Shown piece by piece: positions 44,075-51,661 of a DNA stretch of 64,000 nucleotides. The notes under the pieces are model-generated. The model searched no databases, was not told where the DNA came from, and saw nothing but the letters and a program-made list of their open reading frames with translations. This DNA is from Kribbella italica. Its GTDB lineage: Bacteria; Actinomycetota; Actinomycetes; Propionibacteriales; Kribbellaceae. The stretch is taken from the NCBI RefSeq assembly GCF_014205135.1, contig NZ_JACHMY010000001.1, forward strand, positions 2,170,001 to 2,234,000, written 5' to 3'. The translations under genes were made by a program, and so were the position numbers. How positions within the stretch are numbered: position 1 is the stretch's first letter; the number at the start of each line of letters is the position of its first letter.

Positions 44075-44788
44075 CCAGCACGGCGAACAGCAGCGCTCCC
44101 ACCCGAGCTGCCCAGCGAAAGCGGGCGGGGCTCGGGCGCGGGCATCGGCAGCTCACGGCGGACAGGGGTCGCGCGCAGGCGGCTCGTGCGCAGGCGAGCC
44201 TCGGCGGGGCGCGGGCGCGGGCACGGGCACCGGCTGCTCGCGGCGGGCACGCAGCTCGTGCGTAGGCGGGCCTCGACGGGCGGGGCTCGGCCGCAGGCAT
44301 CGGCGGCTCACGGCGAGTACGGGTCGTGCGCACGCAGCTCGTGCGCACGCGGCTCGTGCACGGGCGGGCGGACCTCAGCGGGCGCGGGTCATGGGCGAGG
44401 GTGGGATGCGGGCGGCTGGTCGTCGGCGGCATCGTCGCCGGCCTGGTCACCGCCCTCGCCGTCGCTCGCCCCGGACGAACTTCGCGAACCGGAACGAGCT
44501 GAAGTCGGCGCCGAACGACCTTCAGCCCACCTGGTCGAGCACGGCACCGAGCCGCGGCCGGCGCCGCACGGCGGGGGCCAGCCAGCCTGTCGAACGCGGT
44601 GCCGAGCCGCACCGCACCGATCAGCCAGCCTGGCCCTCCGCACGGGCTCGCCCTGCTGGCCGACGAGTTCGCCGACGCCGACCTGACCGATCCGGACACC
44701 TCGGCGCGAGTTCGCCCCACCAAATCACGAGACTCCTCCGGCTCCCCCACGTACGCTCGCGGCGTCGCCGAGCTGCTGGGGAGCAACC
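44075..44788. other. GC-rich repeat tract, no intact gene
   Basis: 714 bases with no credible gene. The left half holds the imperfect tandem repeat at 44121-44400. From about 44640 a plus-strand frame reads LALLADEFADADLTDPDTSARV and later GVAELLGS, which may be a gene remnant. Another short plus frame near 44408 reads like one membrane helix (RLVVGGIVAGLVTALAV). These could be decayed coding sequence. Confidence 0.45.
44121..44400. repeat. Imperfect ~155-bp tandem repeat
   Basis: A segment starting CGGGCGGGGCTCGG and running through GGCATCGGC and GCTCACGGCG is seen at about 44121 and again at about 44276. Smaller units around GCTCGTGCGCA recur within. Divergence is moderate. Confidence 0.6.
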
Positions 44789-45288
44789 ATGACGTCCACC
44801 ATCCGACCGCTGACCGCCTCGGACCCCGCGGCGATCTTCGCGGCCTTCAACGTCGCCGGCTGGGAGAAGCCGCTCAGCACCTTCGCGACCTACCTGGAGG
44901 ACGAACAGCCGGCCGCCGGAGTACCCTCGTCGCCACGCAGGACGACCAGATCGCCGGCTGCGTGACGGTCAACTGGAGTTCGGCGTACGAACCGTTCGAC
45001 GGCATGCCGGAGATCCAGGACTTCATCGTGCTCCCGGCGTACCGACGGCGTGGGATCGGCGGCAGCTTGATGGACGCCGCGGAGGCGCTCGTCGCCGAGC
45101 GGTCGGACGTCGTCGGTTTGGGGGTCGGGCTCTACCCGGACTACGGCACCGCGCAGCGCATGTACGTCCGTCGCGGCTACCTGCCGGACGGCCGCGGTGT
45201 CATCTACGACCATCGCCAAGTACCGCCCGGTGAGTTGGTCCGGCTCGATGACGACGCCGTGCTCATGTTCACGAAATCACTCCTCTGA
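44789..45288 (+). pseudogene. GNAT acetyltransferase, broken by a -1 frameshift
   Basis: The frame from ATG 44789 encodes a GNAT start (TIRPLTASDPAAIFAAFNVAGW) but ends early. The rest of the domain lies in another frame from about 44920: LVATQDDQIAGCVTVNW, the acetyl-CoA loop VLPAYRRRGIGGSLM, and QRMYVRRGYLPDGRGV. Adding one base near 44915-44920 restores a single frame of about 166 residues. It may be a real pseudogene or a sequencing error. Confidence 0.75.
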
Positions 45289-45325
45289 CCTCATTCGTCC
45301 CATCTGTCACAGATTACCAGACGAT

Positions 45326-45341
45326 TCGAACATCTGTTCGA
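45326..45341. promoter_or_regulatory. Perfect LexA-type SOS box
   Basis: TCGAACATCTGTTCGA, an exact match to the actinobacterial LexA consensus TCGAAC-N4-GTTCGA. It lies at the -35 position of the following gene, so LexA would block transcription. Confidence 0.75.
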
Positions 45342-45349
45342 TCTTGCTG

Positions 45350-45355
45350 TAAACT
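45350..45355 (+). promoter_or_regulatory. -10 element for leaderless XRE gene
   Basis: TAAACT ends six bases before ATG 45362, 18 bases after the left half of the SOS box. Confidence 0.5.
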
Positions 45356-45361
45356 AGTGCC

Positions 45362-46249
45362 ATGGCCGGCCGAAACGAGCCGGGGCCGACGGCCCTGCGC
45401 ATCATGCTGGGCGCGCACCTGCGACGACTGCGGGAGCGCGCCGGGATGAGTCGCGCCGACGCCGGCTGGGCGATCCGCGGTTCGGAGTCGAAGATCAGCC
45501 GGCTCGAGCTCGGCCGCGTCGGGTTCAAGGAACGCGACGTGCTCGACCTGCTCACGCTGTACGACGTACGCGACGAGCCCGAGCGCGATCGCCTTGTCCA
45601 GCTCGCCCGCGACGCGAACTCCCCGGGCTGGTGGCACCAGTACGGCGACGTCACGCCGGACTGGTTCGACGCCTATCTCGGACTGGAGGCCGCGGCGGAA
45701 CTGATCCGCACGTACGAGATCCAGTTCGTGCCGGGACTGCTGCAGATCCCGGAGTACACCCGAGCTGTCGCGAAGCTGACCCCCGCCGCCGACCGGTCCG
45801 ACGAGGAGATCGAGCAGCTCGTCGCGCTCCGCCGGACGCGGCAGGTGATGTTCGACCGGGAGCCGCCGCTCAGATTCTGGGCGATCGTCGAGGAATCCGC
45901 TCTCCAGCGCCCGATCGGCGGACCCGACGTGCAGCGCGCGCAGCTGAACGCCTTGCTCGAGGCGATCAAACGCCCGAACATCACGCTCCAGATCATCCCG
46001 ACAGCGAGCGCCGGTCACGCCGCGTCGGGCGGAGCCTTCAGCGTGCTGCGCTTCCCGAAGCCCGACCTGCCGGACGTCGTCTACCTGGAGCACTTCACCA
46101 GCGCCCTGTACCTGGAGAAGCGCGACGACGTCGACGCGTACACGAAGATCCTCGACACGCTGGCGGTCAGCATTCCGCCACCTCAGGAGACTCCGGCGCT
46201 GCTGAGAACCCTTCTCCGCAAGGTCCGCCGTCAGACCAAGCCGACCTGA
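45362..46249 (+). CDS. XRE helix-turn-helix regulator with DUF5753 domain
   Basis: A 295-residue regulator of the abundant actinobacterial Scr1/WhiJ-like type. The XRE domain (about 13-65) has LGAHLRRLRERAGMSRADAG and SKISRLELGR. The DUF5753 domain follows (SPGWWHQYGD...IQFVPGLLQIPEYTRAVAK and LEHFTSALYLE). Such genes usually neighbour a small DUF397 protein. I find none here. A perfect SOS box covers its promoter, so it may be induced by DNA damage. Confidence 0.9.
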   Translation: MAGRNEPGPTALRIMLGAHLRRLRERAGMSRADAGWAIRGSESKISRLELGRVGFKERDVLDLLTLYDVRDEPERDRLVQLARDANSPGWWHQYGDVTPDWFDAYLGLEAAAELIRTYEIQFVPGLLQIPEYTRAVAKLTPAADRSDEEIEQLVALRRTRQVMFDREPPLRFWAIVEESALQRPIGGPDVQRAQLNALLEAIKRPNITLQIIPTASAGHAASGGAFSVLRFPKPDLPDVVYLEHFTSALYLEKRDDVDAYTKILDTLAVSIPPPQETPALLRTLLRKVRRQTKPT

Positions 46250-46346
46250 GCTGAGCTGGTCAGGTGAGGCAGTTCGAGGTGGTCGGTGGGTCGCGTCCGG
46301 CCAGCGGGATCCGGGGAAGACTTGAGCGGGGCGATCAGCCCGTGGG

Positions 46347-46904
46347 TTAGCTCGTCAGCTCAGTCAGCTCCGTCAGTGTCTCGCGGATGACCGCGACTGG
46401 GTCCTCCTCCGCGCCCTCCACCCAGCGCTCAAAGGCCACCCGGAAAACCGTGATGCCCGTCTCGGCCGCCAGCAACGCCCGAGCCGGCGCGACGCCGCGC
46501 TCCCGCAGCGCCGCGCTGAACGCCGTGACCAGCGAAGCCATCTTGATGAACTCGCGCTCCCGAAGCTCCGGCGTCGCCGAGACCACCTCGTACCGCTGCC
46601 GCGAGAAGTCCCGCCGCCCGGCAAACGCCTCCCCCGCGGCCAGCACCCCCGCCGCGACCGCCTCCATCGGCCCAGCCGACGCGGGCGCCGAAACCAGCGC
46701 CTCCACCATCACCTGCTCCAACGACTCCGAGCCCGCGAACAGCACCTCGCGCTTGTCCGCGAAATGCCGGAAGAACGTCCGCGCGGTCACGCCGGCCCGG
46801 TCGGCGATCTGCGCGACCGTCGTCCCGTCGTACCCCTGCTCGGCGTACAGCGCCATCGCCGCGACGCGCAGCCGCTCCGCCGCACCCGGCTCCCAACGCA
46901 CCAT
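46347..46904 (-). CDS. TetR-family repressor
   Basis: A 185-residue regulator. The helix-turn-helix has RVAAMALYAEQGYDGTTVAQIADRAGVTARTFFRHFADKREVL (positions about 12-55). Start ATG 46904 is chosen because a TAGGAT -10 ends seven bases upstream and because a start at 46928 would put an operator inside the gene. It is divergent from the SDR gene with two mirror-image operators between. Confidence 0.88.
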   Translation of the reverse strand: MVRWEPGAAERLRVAAMALYAEQGYDGTTVAQIADRAGVTARTFFRHFADKREVLFAGSESLEQVMVEALVSAPASAGPMEAVAAGVLAAGEAFAGRRDFSRQRYEVVSATPELREREFIKMASLVTAFSAALRERGVAPARALLAAETGITVFRVAFERWVEGAEEDPVAVIRETLTELTELTS

Positions 46905-46911
46905 GACCCCG

Positions 46912-46917
46912 ATCCTA
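46912..46917 (-). promoter_or_regulatory. -10 element for leaderless TetR gene
   Basis: TAGGAT on the minus strand, seven bases before the ATG at 46904. It decides the start codon. Confidence 0.5.
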
Positions 46918-46920
46918 TGC

Positions 46921-46975
46921 GATGTCATCGTGTGACATCAAAGGTGTAGCCTGGGTGATGTCACACGATGACATC
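46921..46975. promoter_or_regulatory. Two mirror-image 19-bp operators
   Basis: GATGTCATCGTGTGACATC at 46921-46939 and its exact reverse complement, GATGTCACACGATGACATC, at 46957-46975. Centres are 36 bases apart. The first is beside the -10 of the TetR gene, the second just before the ribosome site of the SDR gene. Confidence 0.8.
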
Positions 46976-46992
46976 ACCGAAAGGAACCACCG

Positions 46993-47895
46993 ATGCGCGT
47001 CTTCATCACCGGAGCGACCGGCCACCTCGGCTCCGCCCTGGTCCCCGAACTCCTGCAGCACGACCACGAGGTCATCGGCCTGGCCCGCTCCGACGACTCC
47101 GCCGACCGCCTCACCAAGTGGGGCGCCGACGTCGTCCGCGGCGAGCTGGGCGACCTCGACACGATCAGCTCCACCGCCGCAGCGGCCGACGGCGTGATCC
47201 ACCTGGCCTTCCGCCACGACGCCATGCAGGTCGGCGACATGACCGGCGCCGCCGACTCCGACCTCGCCGCCATCCGAGCGATCGCCGAGACCCTCGAAGG
47301 CACCGGCAAACCATTCGTCGGTACGTCGGGCACCGGCCTGGTCGCCGCCGCCGGCCTCGACCACCCCGGCACCGAGGACGACACCCTCGCCGGCGGTTAC
47401 CGCATCGACGCGGAGAACTTCGTCGTCGACCTGGCCGCCAAAGGCATCCGCTCGTCGGTCGTCCGCCTGCCGATCGTCCACGGCCCGCTCGACACCGGCT
47501 TCCTCACCTCGCTGGTCGAGTTCGCCCGCCGCAACGGCTTCTCGGCGTACATCGGCGACGGCACCAACCGCTGGTCGTCGGTCCACACGAACGACGCGGC
47601 TCGCCTCTACCGCCTCGCTCTGGAGAAGGCCCCGGCCGGTTCCCGCCTGCACGCCGTCCACGACGGAGGCGTCGCGCTCCGCCAGATCGCCGAGGCGATC
47701 GGCCGCGGACTCGATCTCCCGGCCCGCTCGATCACGGCGGACCAGGCACCCGAGTACGTCGGGTACCTGGCCCACTTCGCCGCCATCGACAACCCCACCA
47801 CCGCGACCCGCACCCGCGAGCTGCTCGACTGGCAGCCCACCGAGATCGGCCTGCTCGAAGACCTTGCCCTAGGCCACTACTTCCGGCAGGGCTAG
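46993..47895 (+). CDS. Extended SDR / NAD-dependent epimerase-like oxidoreductase
   Basis: A 300-residue atypical or extended SDR with cofactor motif FITGATGHLGSALV and a Rossmann fold. The usual YxxxK pair is replaced by YRIDAENF, so it may be an atypical NAD(P)-binding protein rather than a classic epimerase. AAAGGAACC precedes the ATG. It is probably repressed by the divergent TetR. Its TAG shares CTAG with the stop of the convergent gene. Confidence 0.87.
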   Translation: MRVFITGATGHLGSALVPELLQHDHEVIGLARSDDSADRLTKWGADVVRGELGDLDTISSTAAAADGVIHLAFRHDAMQVGDMTGAADSDLAAIRAIAETLEGTGKPFVGTSGTGLVAAAGLDHPGTEDDTLAGGYRIDAENFVVDLAAKGIRSSVVRLPIVHGPLDTGFLTSLVEFARRNGFSAYIGDGTNRWSSVHTNDAARLYRLALEKAPAGSRLHAVHDGGVALRQIAEAIGRGLDLPARSITADQAPEYVGYLAHFAAIDNPTTATRTRELLDWQPTEIGLLEDLALGHYFRQG

Positions 47896-48887
47896 CTCAG
47901 TACGGGGGCGATCGTCTTCGTGCGAGCGCCCTCGTACGCCGCCAGCAGGATCCCGAGCACGGCGATCCCCTCTTCCTCCGTGTGCAGCGGCCGCGTCTTC
48001 CCCAGCAGCGAGTCGGCGAAGTGCCCGATCTCGGCGACGAACCCGTCGACCGGCTCGAGCTCGATCGTCTCGACCTCACCGGACCGCGGCCGGATCGTCA
48101 ACGAGTTCCCGTCGCTGTGCAACGCACCCTCCGACCCGACGACCGAGAACCGCTCGGTCACCGCGGCCGGCTGATACGCCCAACTCGTCACCAGCTGACC
48201 GACGACGCCGTTGTCGAACCGCACCAGCACCTGCGCGGAGTCCTCACCCTCCATGAACTTCAGCCGGTGCGTCGACAGCATCGCCGTCGCCTCGACCGGC
48301 TTGCCACCCGCCAGGTGCAGCAGCAGGTACGTCGGGTGGTAGCCGGTGTCGATCAGCTCGCCACCGCCACTCGTCGCAGCGCTCGCCCGCCATCCCATCG
48401 TCGACGGATCGAAGTCGTTGTAGAAGCTGTCCGTCGTACGCACCTCGAACACGGTCCCGATCGTGCCGGCGTCCAGCAATTCCTTGGCCTTGGCAACGGC
48501 CGGCAGGAACAACTGGTTGTGCGCACACATCAGCGTCACGCCGGCCGCCGAAACCGCCGCCCGGACGTCCGCGGCCTCGGCCGCCGTCAAGCACAACGGC
48601 TTCTCGCACAGGATGTGCTTGCCCGCCTCGGCCGCGGCGACGATCGCGTCGCGGTGCAGATGATGCGGCAGACAGATGTCCACCGCGTCGAGCTCCTCGG
48701 CTTCGAGCATCTGCCGATAGTCCGCGTACGGCGTGGCGCCCAGCTCCTCGGCCCGCGCAGCCACAGCCTCTGGGACGACGTCGGCCACCGCGGTGACACC
48801 GATTCGCGCGGCGTGCTCGCGGTAACCCCGGATGTGCGCGCCCGCGATCCCGCCCGCGCCGATCAGTCCGACCTTGATCTCCGGCAT
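47892..48887 (-). CDS. Gfo/Idh/MocA-family oxidoreductase
   Basis: A 331-residue NAD(P)-dependent sugar or inositol dehydrogenase-like enzyme. The Rossmann motif is VGLIGAGGIAGAHIRGY; the family EKPL segment is HILCEKPLCLT, and the catalytic-side Asp/His occur in GGGELIDTGYHPTYLLLHLAGG. It follows a paralogous gene with a one-base gap and should act in the same sugar pathway. GAGGAG lies before the ATG. Confidence 0.9.
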   Translation of the reverse strand: MPEIKVGLIGAGGIAGAHIRGYREHAARIGVTAVADVVPEAVAARAEELGATPYADYRQMLEAEELDAVDICLPHHLHRDAIVAAAEAGKHILCEKPLCLTAAEAADVRAAVSAAGVTLMCAHNQLFLPAVAKAKELLDAGTIGTVFEVRTTDSFYNDFDPSTMGWRASAATSGGGELIDTGYHPTYLLLHLAGGKPVEATAMLSTHRLKFMEGEDSAQVLVRFDNGVVGQLVTSWAYQPAAVTERFSVVGSEGALHSDGNSLTIRPRSGEVETIELEPVDGFVAEIGHFADSLLGKTRPLHTEEEGIAVLGILLAAYEGARTKTIAPVLS

Positions 48888-48888
48888 G

Positions 48889-49902
48889 TCAGCTCCTCGC
48901 TCCGGCGTACTGGACGACCTTGCCCTGCTCCGCGGCTTCGTTGGCCGCGACCACCATCCGGGTCAGCTCGACCGCCCGCGCGATGTTGTCGTCGGCCCGG
49001 GTCCCGTCGTTGATGTGGTCCACCCACTGCCCGAACGGGTCCAGGCTGTGCTCGGGCACCGGTAGTTGCCGGGCCTCCCCGAACGCCGGGCCGAAGACCC
49101 GCAGTACGTTGCCGTCGTCGCTGTACGTCAGGCTTCCGGTGGTCCCGAAGAGCTCGATCGTGAACGGATTGCCACTCGCGAACCCGGCCTCGATCACACC
49201 GATCCGCTGGTCGCCGTACCCGACCGTCACCACCGCGTTGTCCTCCAACCCGAGTCCTGCAACCGATCGGTACGTCGCGCTGACGGTCTCGGGCTCGGCT
49301 CCCAGGAAGAGCTGCGTCAGGTAGACCGGGTGGCAGCCGAGGTCGGTGAGCGCTCCCCCGATCGCGGTCTTCGGGTCGAAGAAGCGCTCGGGCAACCAAC
49401 CGCCCTTGCCGCCGTCCGACACCGCACCGTCGTGGGACAGCCGGACCCGGCCGTACGTGATCGTGCCCAGGTCGCCGCTGTCGATCACCTCGCGGATCGC
49501 CTGGGTGTACCCGTGCGCGAGCCGCGGCAGCGAGACGACCAGCTTCACGCCGTTCGCGTCGGCCGCGGCGACGATCTCCTCGGCCTCGGCCACGGTCGGC
49601 GCGAGCACCTTCTCGGTGAAGATGTGCTTCCCGGCGTTCGCGACCTTCACCATCAGGTCGCGGTGGACGTCGGTCGACGTGGTCACGGTGACGCCGTCGA
49701 GGTCGTCGCGGGCCAGCAACGCGTCCAGGTCGTCGGTGTACGGCACCCCGAACTTCTCGGCCCCGGCCTGACCGAGCGCCGGGTCGTCGTCCCACACCGC
49801 GACCAGCTCCGTCCCCGGATGCTCCTGCGCTTGCCTCGAGTAGTCCCCCGCATGCACGTGCCAGAATCCCAGGGCCGCGATCTTGAGCGGTTTCGACACC
49901 AT
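48889..49902 (-). CDS. Gfo/Idh/MocA-family oxidoreductase (second type)
   Basis: A 337-residue relative. The dinucleotide fold starts with IAALGFWHVHAGDYS, lacking the usual GxGxxG glycine pattern (GFWHVH), which points to a distinct subgroup. The family region HIFTEKVLAPT has Val after the EK, in place of EKPL. GGALTDLGCHPVYLTQLFLG carries the Asp/His pair. GGAGA precedes the ATG. A LacI-type operator-like sequence lies upstream. Confidence 0.87.
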   Translation of the reverse strand: MVSKPLKIAALGFWHVHAGDYSRQAQEHPGTELVAVWDDDPALGQAGAEKFGVPYTDDLDALLARDDLDGVTVTTSTDVHRDLMVKVANAGKHIFTEKVLAPTVAEAEEIVAAADANGVKLVVSLPRLAHGYTQAIREVIDSGDLGTITYGRVRLSHDGAVSDGGKGGWLPERFFDPKTAIGGALTDLGCHPVYLTQLFLGAEPETVSATYRSVAGLGLEDNAVVTVGYGDQRIGVIEAGFASGNPFTIELFGTTGSLTYSDDGNVLRVFGPAFGEARQLPVPEHSLDPFGQWVDHINDGTRADDNIARAVELTRMVVAANEAAEQGKVVQYAGARS

Positions 49903-49927
49903 CTTCTCCTCGCACCAGGTCGATCAG

Positions 49928-50029
49928 TGGAAAACGATCTCCGACCTACCTAACCAAGGCCCGCACCCCGGCGCGGGTCCTACCGGCGGTTCGTCTCAGC
50001 ATCCGACCCGGAATCTTGGAAACGATTCC
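49928..50029. promoter_or_regulatory. Two LacI-type operator-like sequences upstream of the dehydrogenase pair
   Basis: GGAAACGATTCC at 50018-50029, a CG-centred palindrome typical of LacI/GalR proteins, also part of a GGAATC/GATTCC repeat from 50010. A weaker copy, GGAAAACGATCTCC, starts at 49929. No LacI gene is in the window. Confidence 0.45.
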
Positions 50030-50062
50030 GTTTTCGCCGGAGCAGGTGTCCAACCCACCCCC

Positions 50063-50392
50063 TCAGTACTCGACGATCGGCCGCACCTCGACCGCGCCGT
50101 ACGACGCGGTCGGGATCATCGCCGCCCACACCTCGGCCGCCTCGGCGTCGGCGACGTCGACGAGGTAGTAGCCCGCGAGCACCGGCGTACCGGTCGCTCC
50201 ACCCTGCTCGCTCGAGGTCTTCCCGTCGCGCACGCGCACGGTCCGGGCCCGCGAGACCGAGTGGAAACCGGCCTCGTGCACGAATACCCCGGCCTTGCGG
50301 ACGGCGGCGTCGAAGGCCAGCCAGTCGAGCAGTTCCTCCTTCGTCGGACCGGCGACGGCGGGGTCGTAGTAGTACAGCAGAGCGAACTGCAT
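50063..50392 (-). CDS. YciI-family protein
   Basis: A 109-residue ferredoxin-like-fold protein of the YCII/DGPF group, common in actinobacteria. It starts MQFALLYYYDPA, has the central DGPF-type replaced segment, and the conserved end AEVWAAMIPTASYGAVEVRPIVEY. Enzymatic role uncertain. GGAAGGA precedes ATG 50392; a longer frame reads into a non-family stretch and is rejected. Many relatives pair with ECF sigma factors; none is here. Confidence 0.82.
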   Translation of the reverse strand: MQFALLYYYDPAVAGPTKEELLDWLAFDAAVRKAGVFVHEAGFHSVSRARTVRVRDGKTSSEQGGATGTPVLAGYYLVDVADAEAAEVWAAMIPTASYGAVEVRPIVEY

Positions 50393-50481
50393 GAGGGTCC
50401 TTCCGGCAGCGGCGAGTGGCAGCCACCAGTCAACCGGACAACGCTTGCTCGACCCCAACCCCTTGACAGCTCGTGATCGCT

Positions 50482-50523
50482 TGACAACCATGTGTCACGT
50501 CACCGCCCATGACAAGGTTGTCA
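50482..50523. promoter_or_regulatory. Inverted repeat upstream of the secreted protein gene
   Basis: TGACAACC at 50482-50489 and GGTTGTCA at 50516-50523, a perfect 8-bp inverted repeat. TTGACA, a good -35, occurs at 50463. Could be an operator. Confidence 0.35.
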
Positions 50524-50610
50524 GAGCCGCCTGCCAGGCCGACGACCCGCTCCGCCCCCGGTGTGCTCATGGGCGAATTCCGTGCAAGTGAGGATCGGAA
50601 GGAAAGACCT

Positions 50611-51180
50611 ATGAGGAATCTCCAGCGCGTCACGGTGCTGTTCGCGGCAGTGGCGGCCACCGTTCTCGGATCGGTTCCCGCGGCGTCGGCGTACGACCAG
50701 CCCGAGACCGCACCGACCGCCCAGAGCACCCAGAGCACCCAGCTCATGACCGCAGCCGCCGACGACGAGCACGGCACCGACGCCCACGGCGTCCAGCTGG
50801 TGCCCGGCAAGGCCGCCCCGATGCCGGCCAAGATCCTTGGCTGGGACGTCCCGAGCGCCCGCTCGTACACGATCACCGCCTCCTGCTCGCAGTACGCCGG
50901 CGCGATCCGCCAGGGCGCGGCCGCCTGGAACGGCCTGACCGAAGGCGGCGGCACACCCGTCTCCTGCCAGGACGGCTACATCACCGACTGCGGCGCGGGG
51001 ACCGTCATCGGCTGTAACTACGGCGCCGGACAGCGCATCACCCTGGTCGCCAGCGCCGTCGGCGACGTCGCCCTGCTCGCGGCCCACGAGTTCGGCCACG
51101 ACTGGTACGGCCACTCCGGCACCGGCTGCGCCAACTGGAACAGCCCGGCCGACGTGATGAGGACCAGTATCTGCGGCTGA
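50611..51180 (+). CDS. Secreted metalloprotease-like protein with HEFGH motif
   Basis: A 189-residue preprotein. The signal peptide is clear (basic start MRNLQR, hydrophobic VTVLFAAVAATVLGS, cleavage near ASA-YDQ). The mature part has six cysteines and the zinc motif HEFGHDWYGHSG, with a His five residues after the second His. That resembles snapalysin-type proteases, but the third ligand spacing is unusual. GGAAGGA precedes ATG 50611. It is probably an extracellular protease. Confidence 0.68.
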   Translation: MRNLQRVTVLFAAVAATVLGSVPAASAYDQPETAPTAQSTQSTQLMTAAADDEHGTDAHGVQLVPGKAAPMPAKILGWDVPSARSYTITASCSQYAGAIRQGAAAWNGLTEGGGTPVSCQDGYITDCGAGTVIGCNYGAGQRITLVASAVGDVALLAAHEFGHDWYGHSGTGCANWNSPADVMRTSICG

Positions 51181-51190
51181 CCGCCCCGAT

Positions 51191-51232
51191 CTGCGGCATC
51201 CGCCGGGCGCAGGGTCCCGACGGATGCCGCAG
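51191..51232 (+). terminator. Perfect 12-bp hairpin after the secreted protein gene
   Basis: CTGCGGCATCCG pairs with CGGATGCCGCAG over an 18-base loop, ten bases after the stop codon. There is no T-run. Confidence 0.65.
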
Positions 51233-51661
51233 CCGCATGCCCGGAGGCCGCCGATGTTTCAGCCGCTGCCCGGTGCCCGTTACAGGTTGTCCACAACCAT
51301 CCACAGATTGTGCATCGAGCCTCCCGGAGCCTGTGGACAAACCAGCGAATCGGGCCTCGATGACCGCCTCGGCAGATAACCTCTCTATACCGGTGACACA
51401 CACCGGGGGCGGGGAACTACTATTGAGCCCGTGGGCTTGACGCCCCCGCACCGCTGATCCCGCCGCGACCACTTCGCCCGGGGCTGGAACTCACGGCCGT
51501 CTACCCGTCGTCCCGCACGACAGCCAGTTCCGCCGGAGGGTCCTCGGCCGCTCGACGAGTCGATGAACCGTGCTCGTACGCCGGTTCTTCGAGTCCGTCG
51601 ACGGCGTACGGCGGTGCTGTTGTGCCGCGGCACCGTGCCGTGGTTGCTCTGAGGAGGATTC
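51233..51661. other. Intergenic region with DnaA-box-like sequences
   Basis: 429 bases before the helicase. No credible gene. TTGTCCACA at 51287-51295 and its reverse complement TGTGGACAA at 51332-51340 are exact actinobacterial DnaA boxes; ATCCACAG near 51299 is a partial one. The stretch around 51370-51390 (GATAACCTCTCTATACC) is AT-richer. The helicase promoter should also be here. Confidence 0.5.

Noticed and set aside
43953-44792. Several Arg-rich open frames on both strands of the repeat tract
   Set aside because: Low-complexity readings of GC-rich repeats with no consistent codon bias.
45362-46249. Toxin-antitoxin pair at the XRE gene
   Set aside because: No DUF397 or toxin-like small gene lies on either side; the nearest downstream gene is an unrelated TetR on the other strand.
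51233-51661. Replication origin
   Set aside because: Only two exact DnaA boxes, no dense cluster, and no dnaA or dnaN gene.
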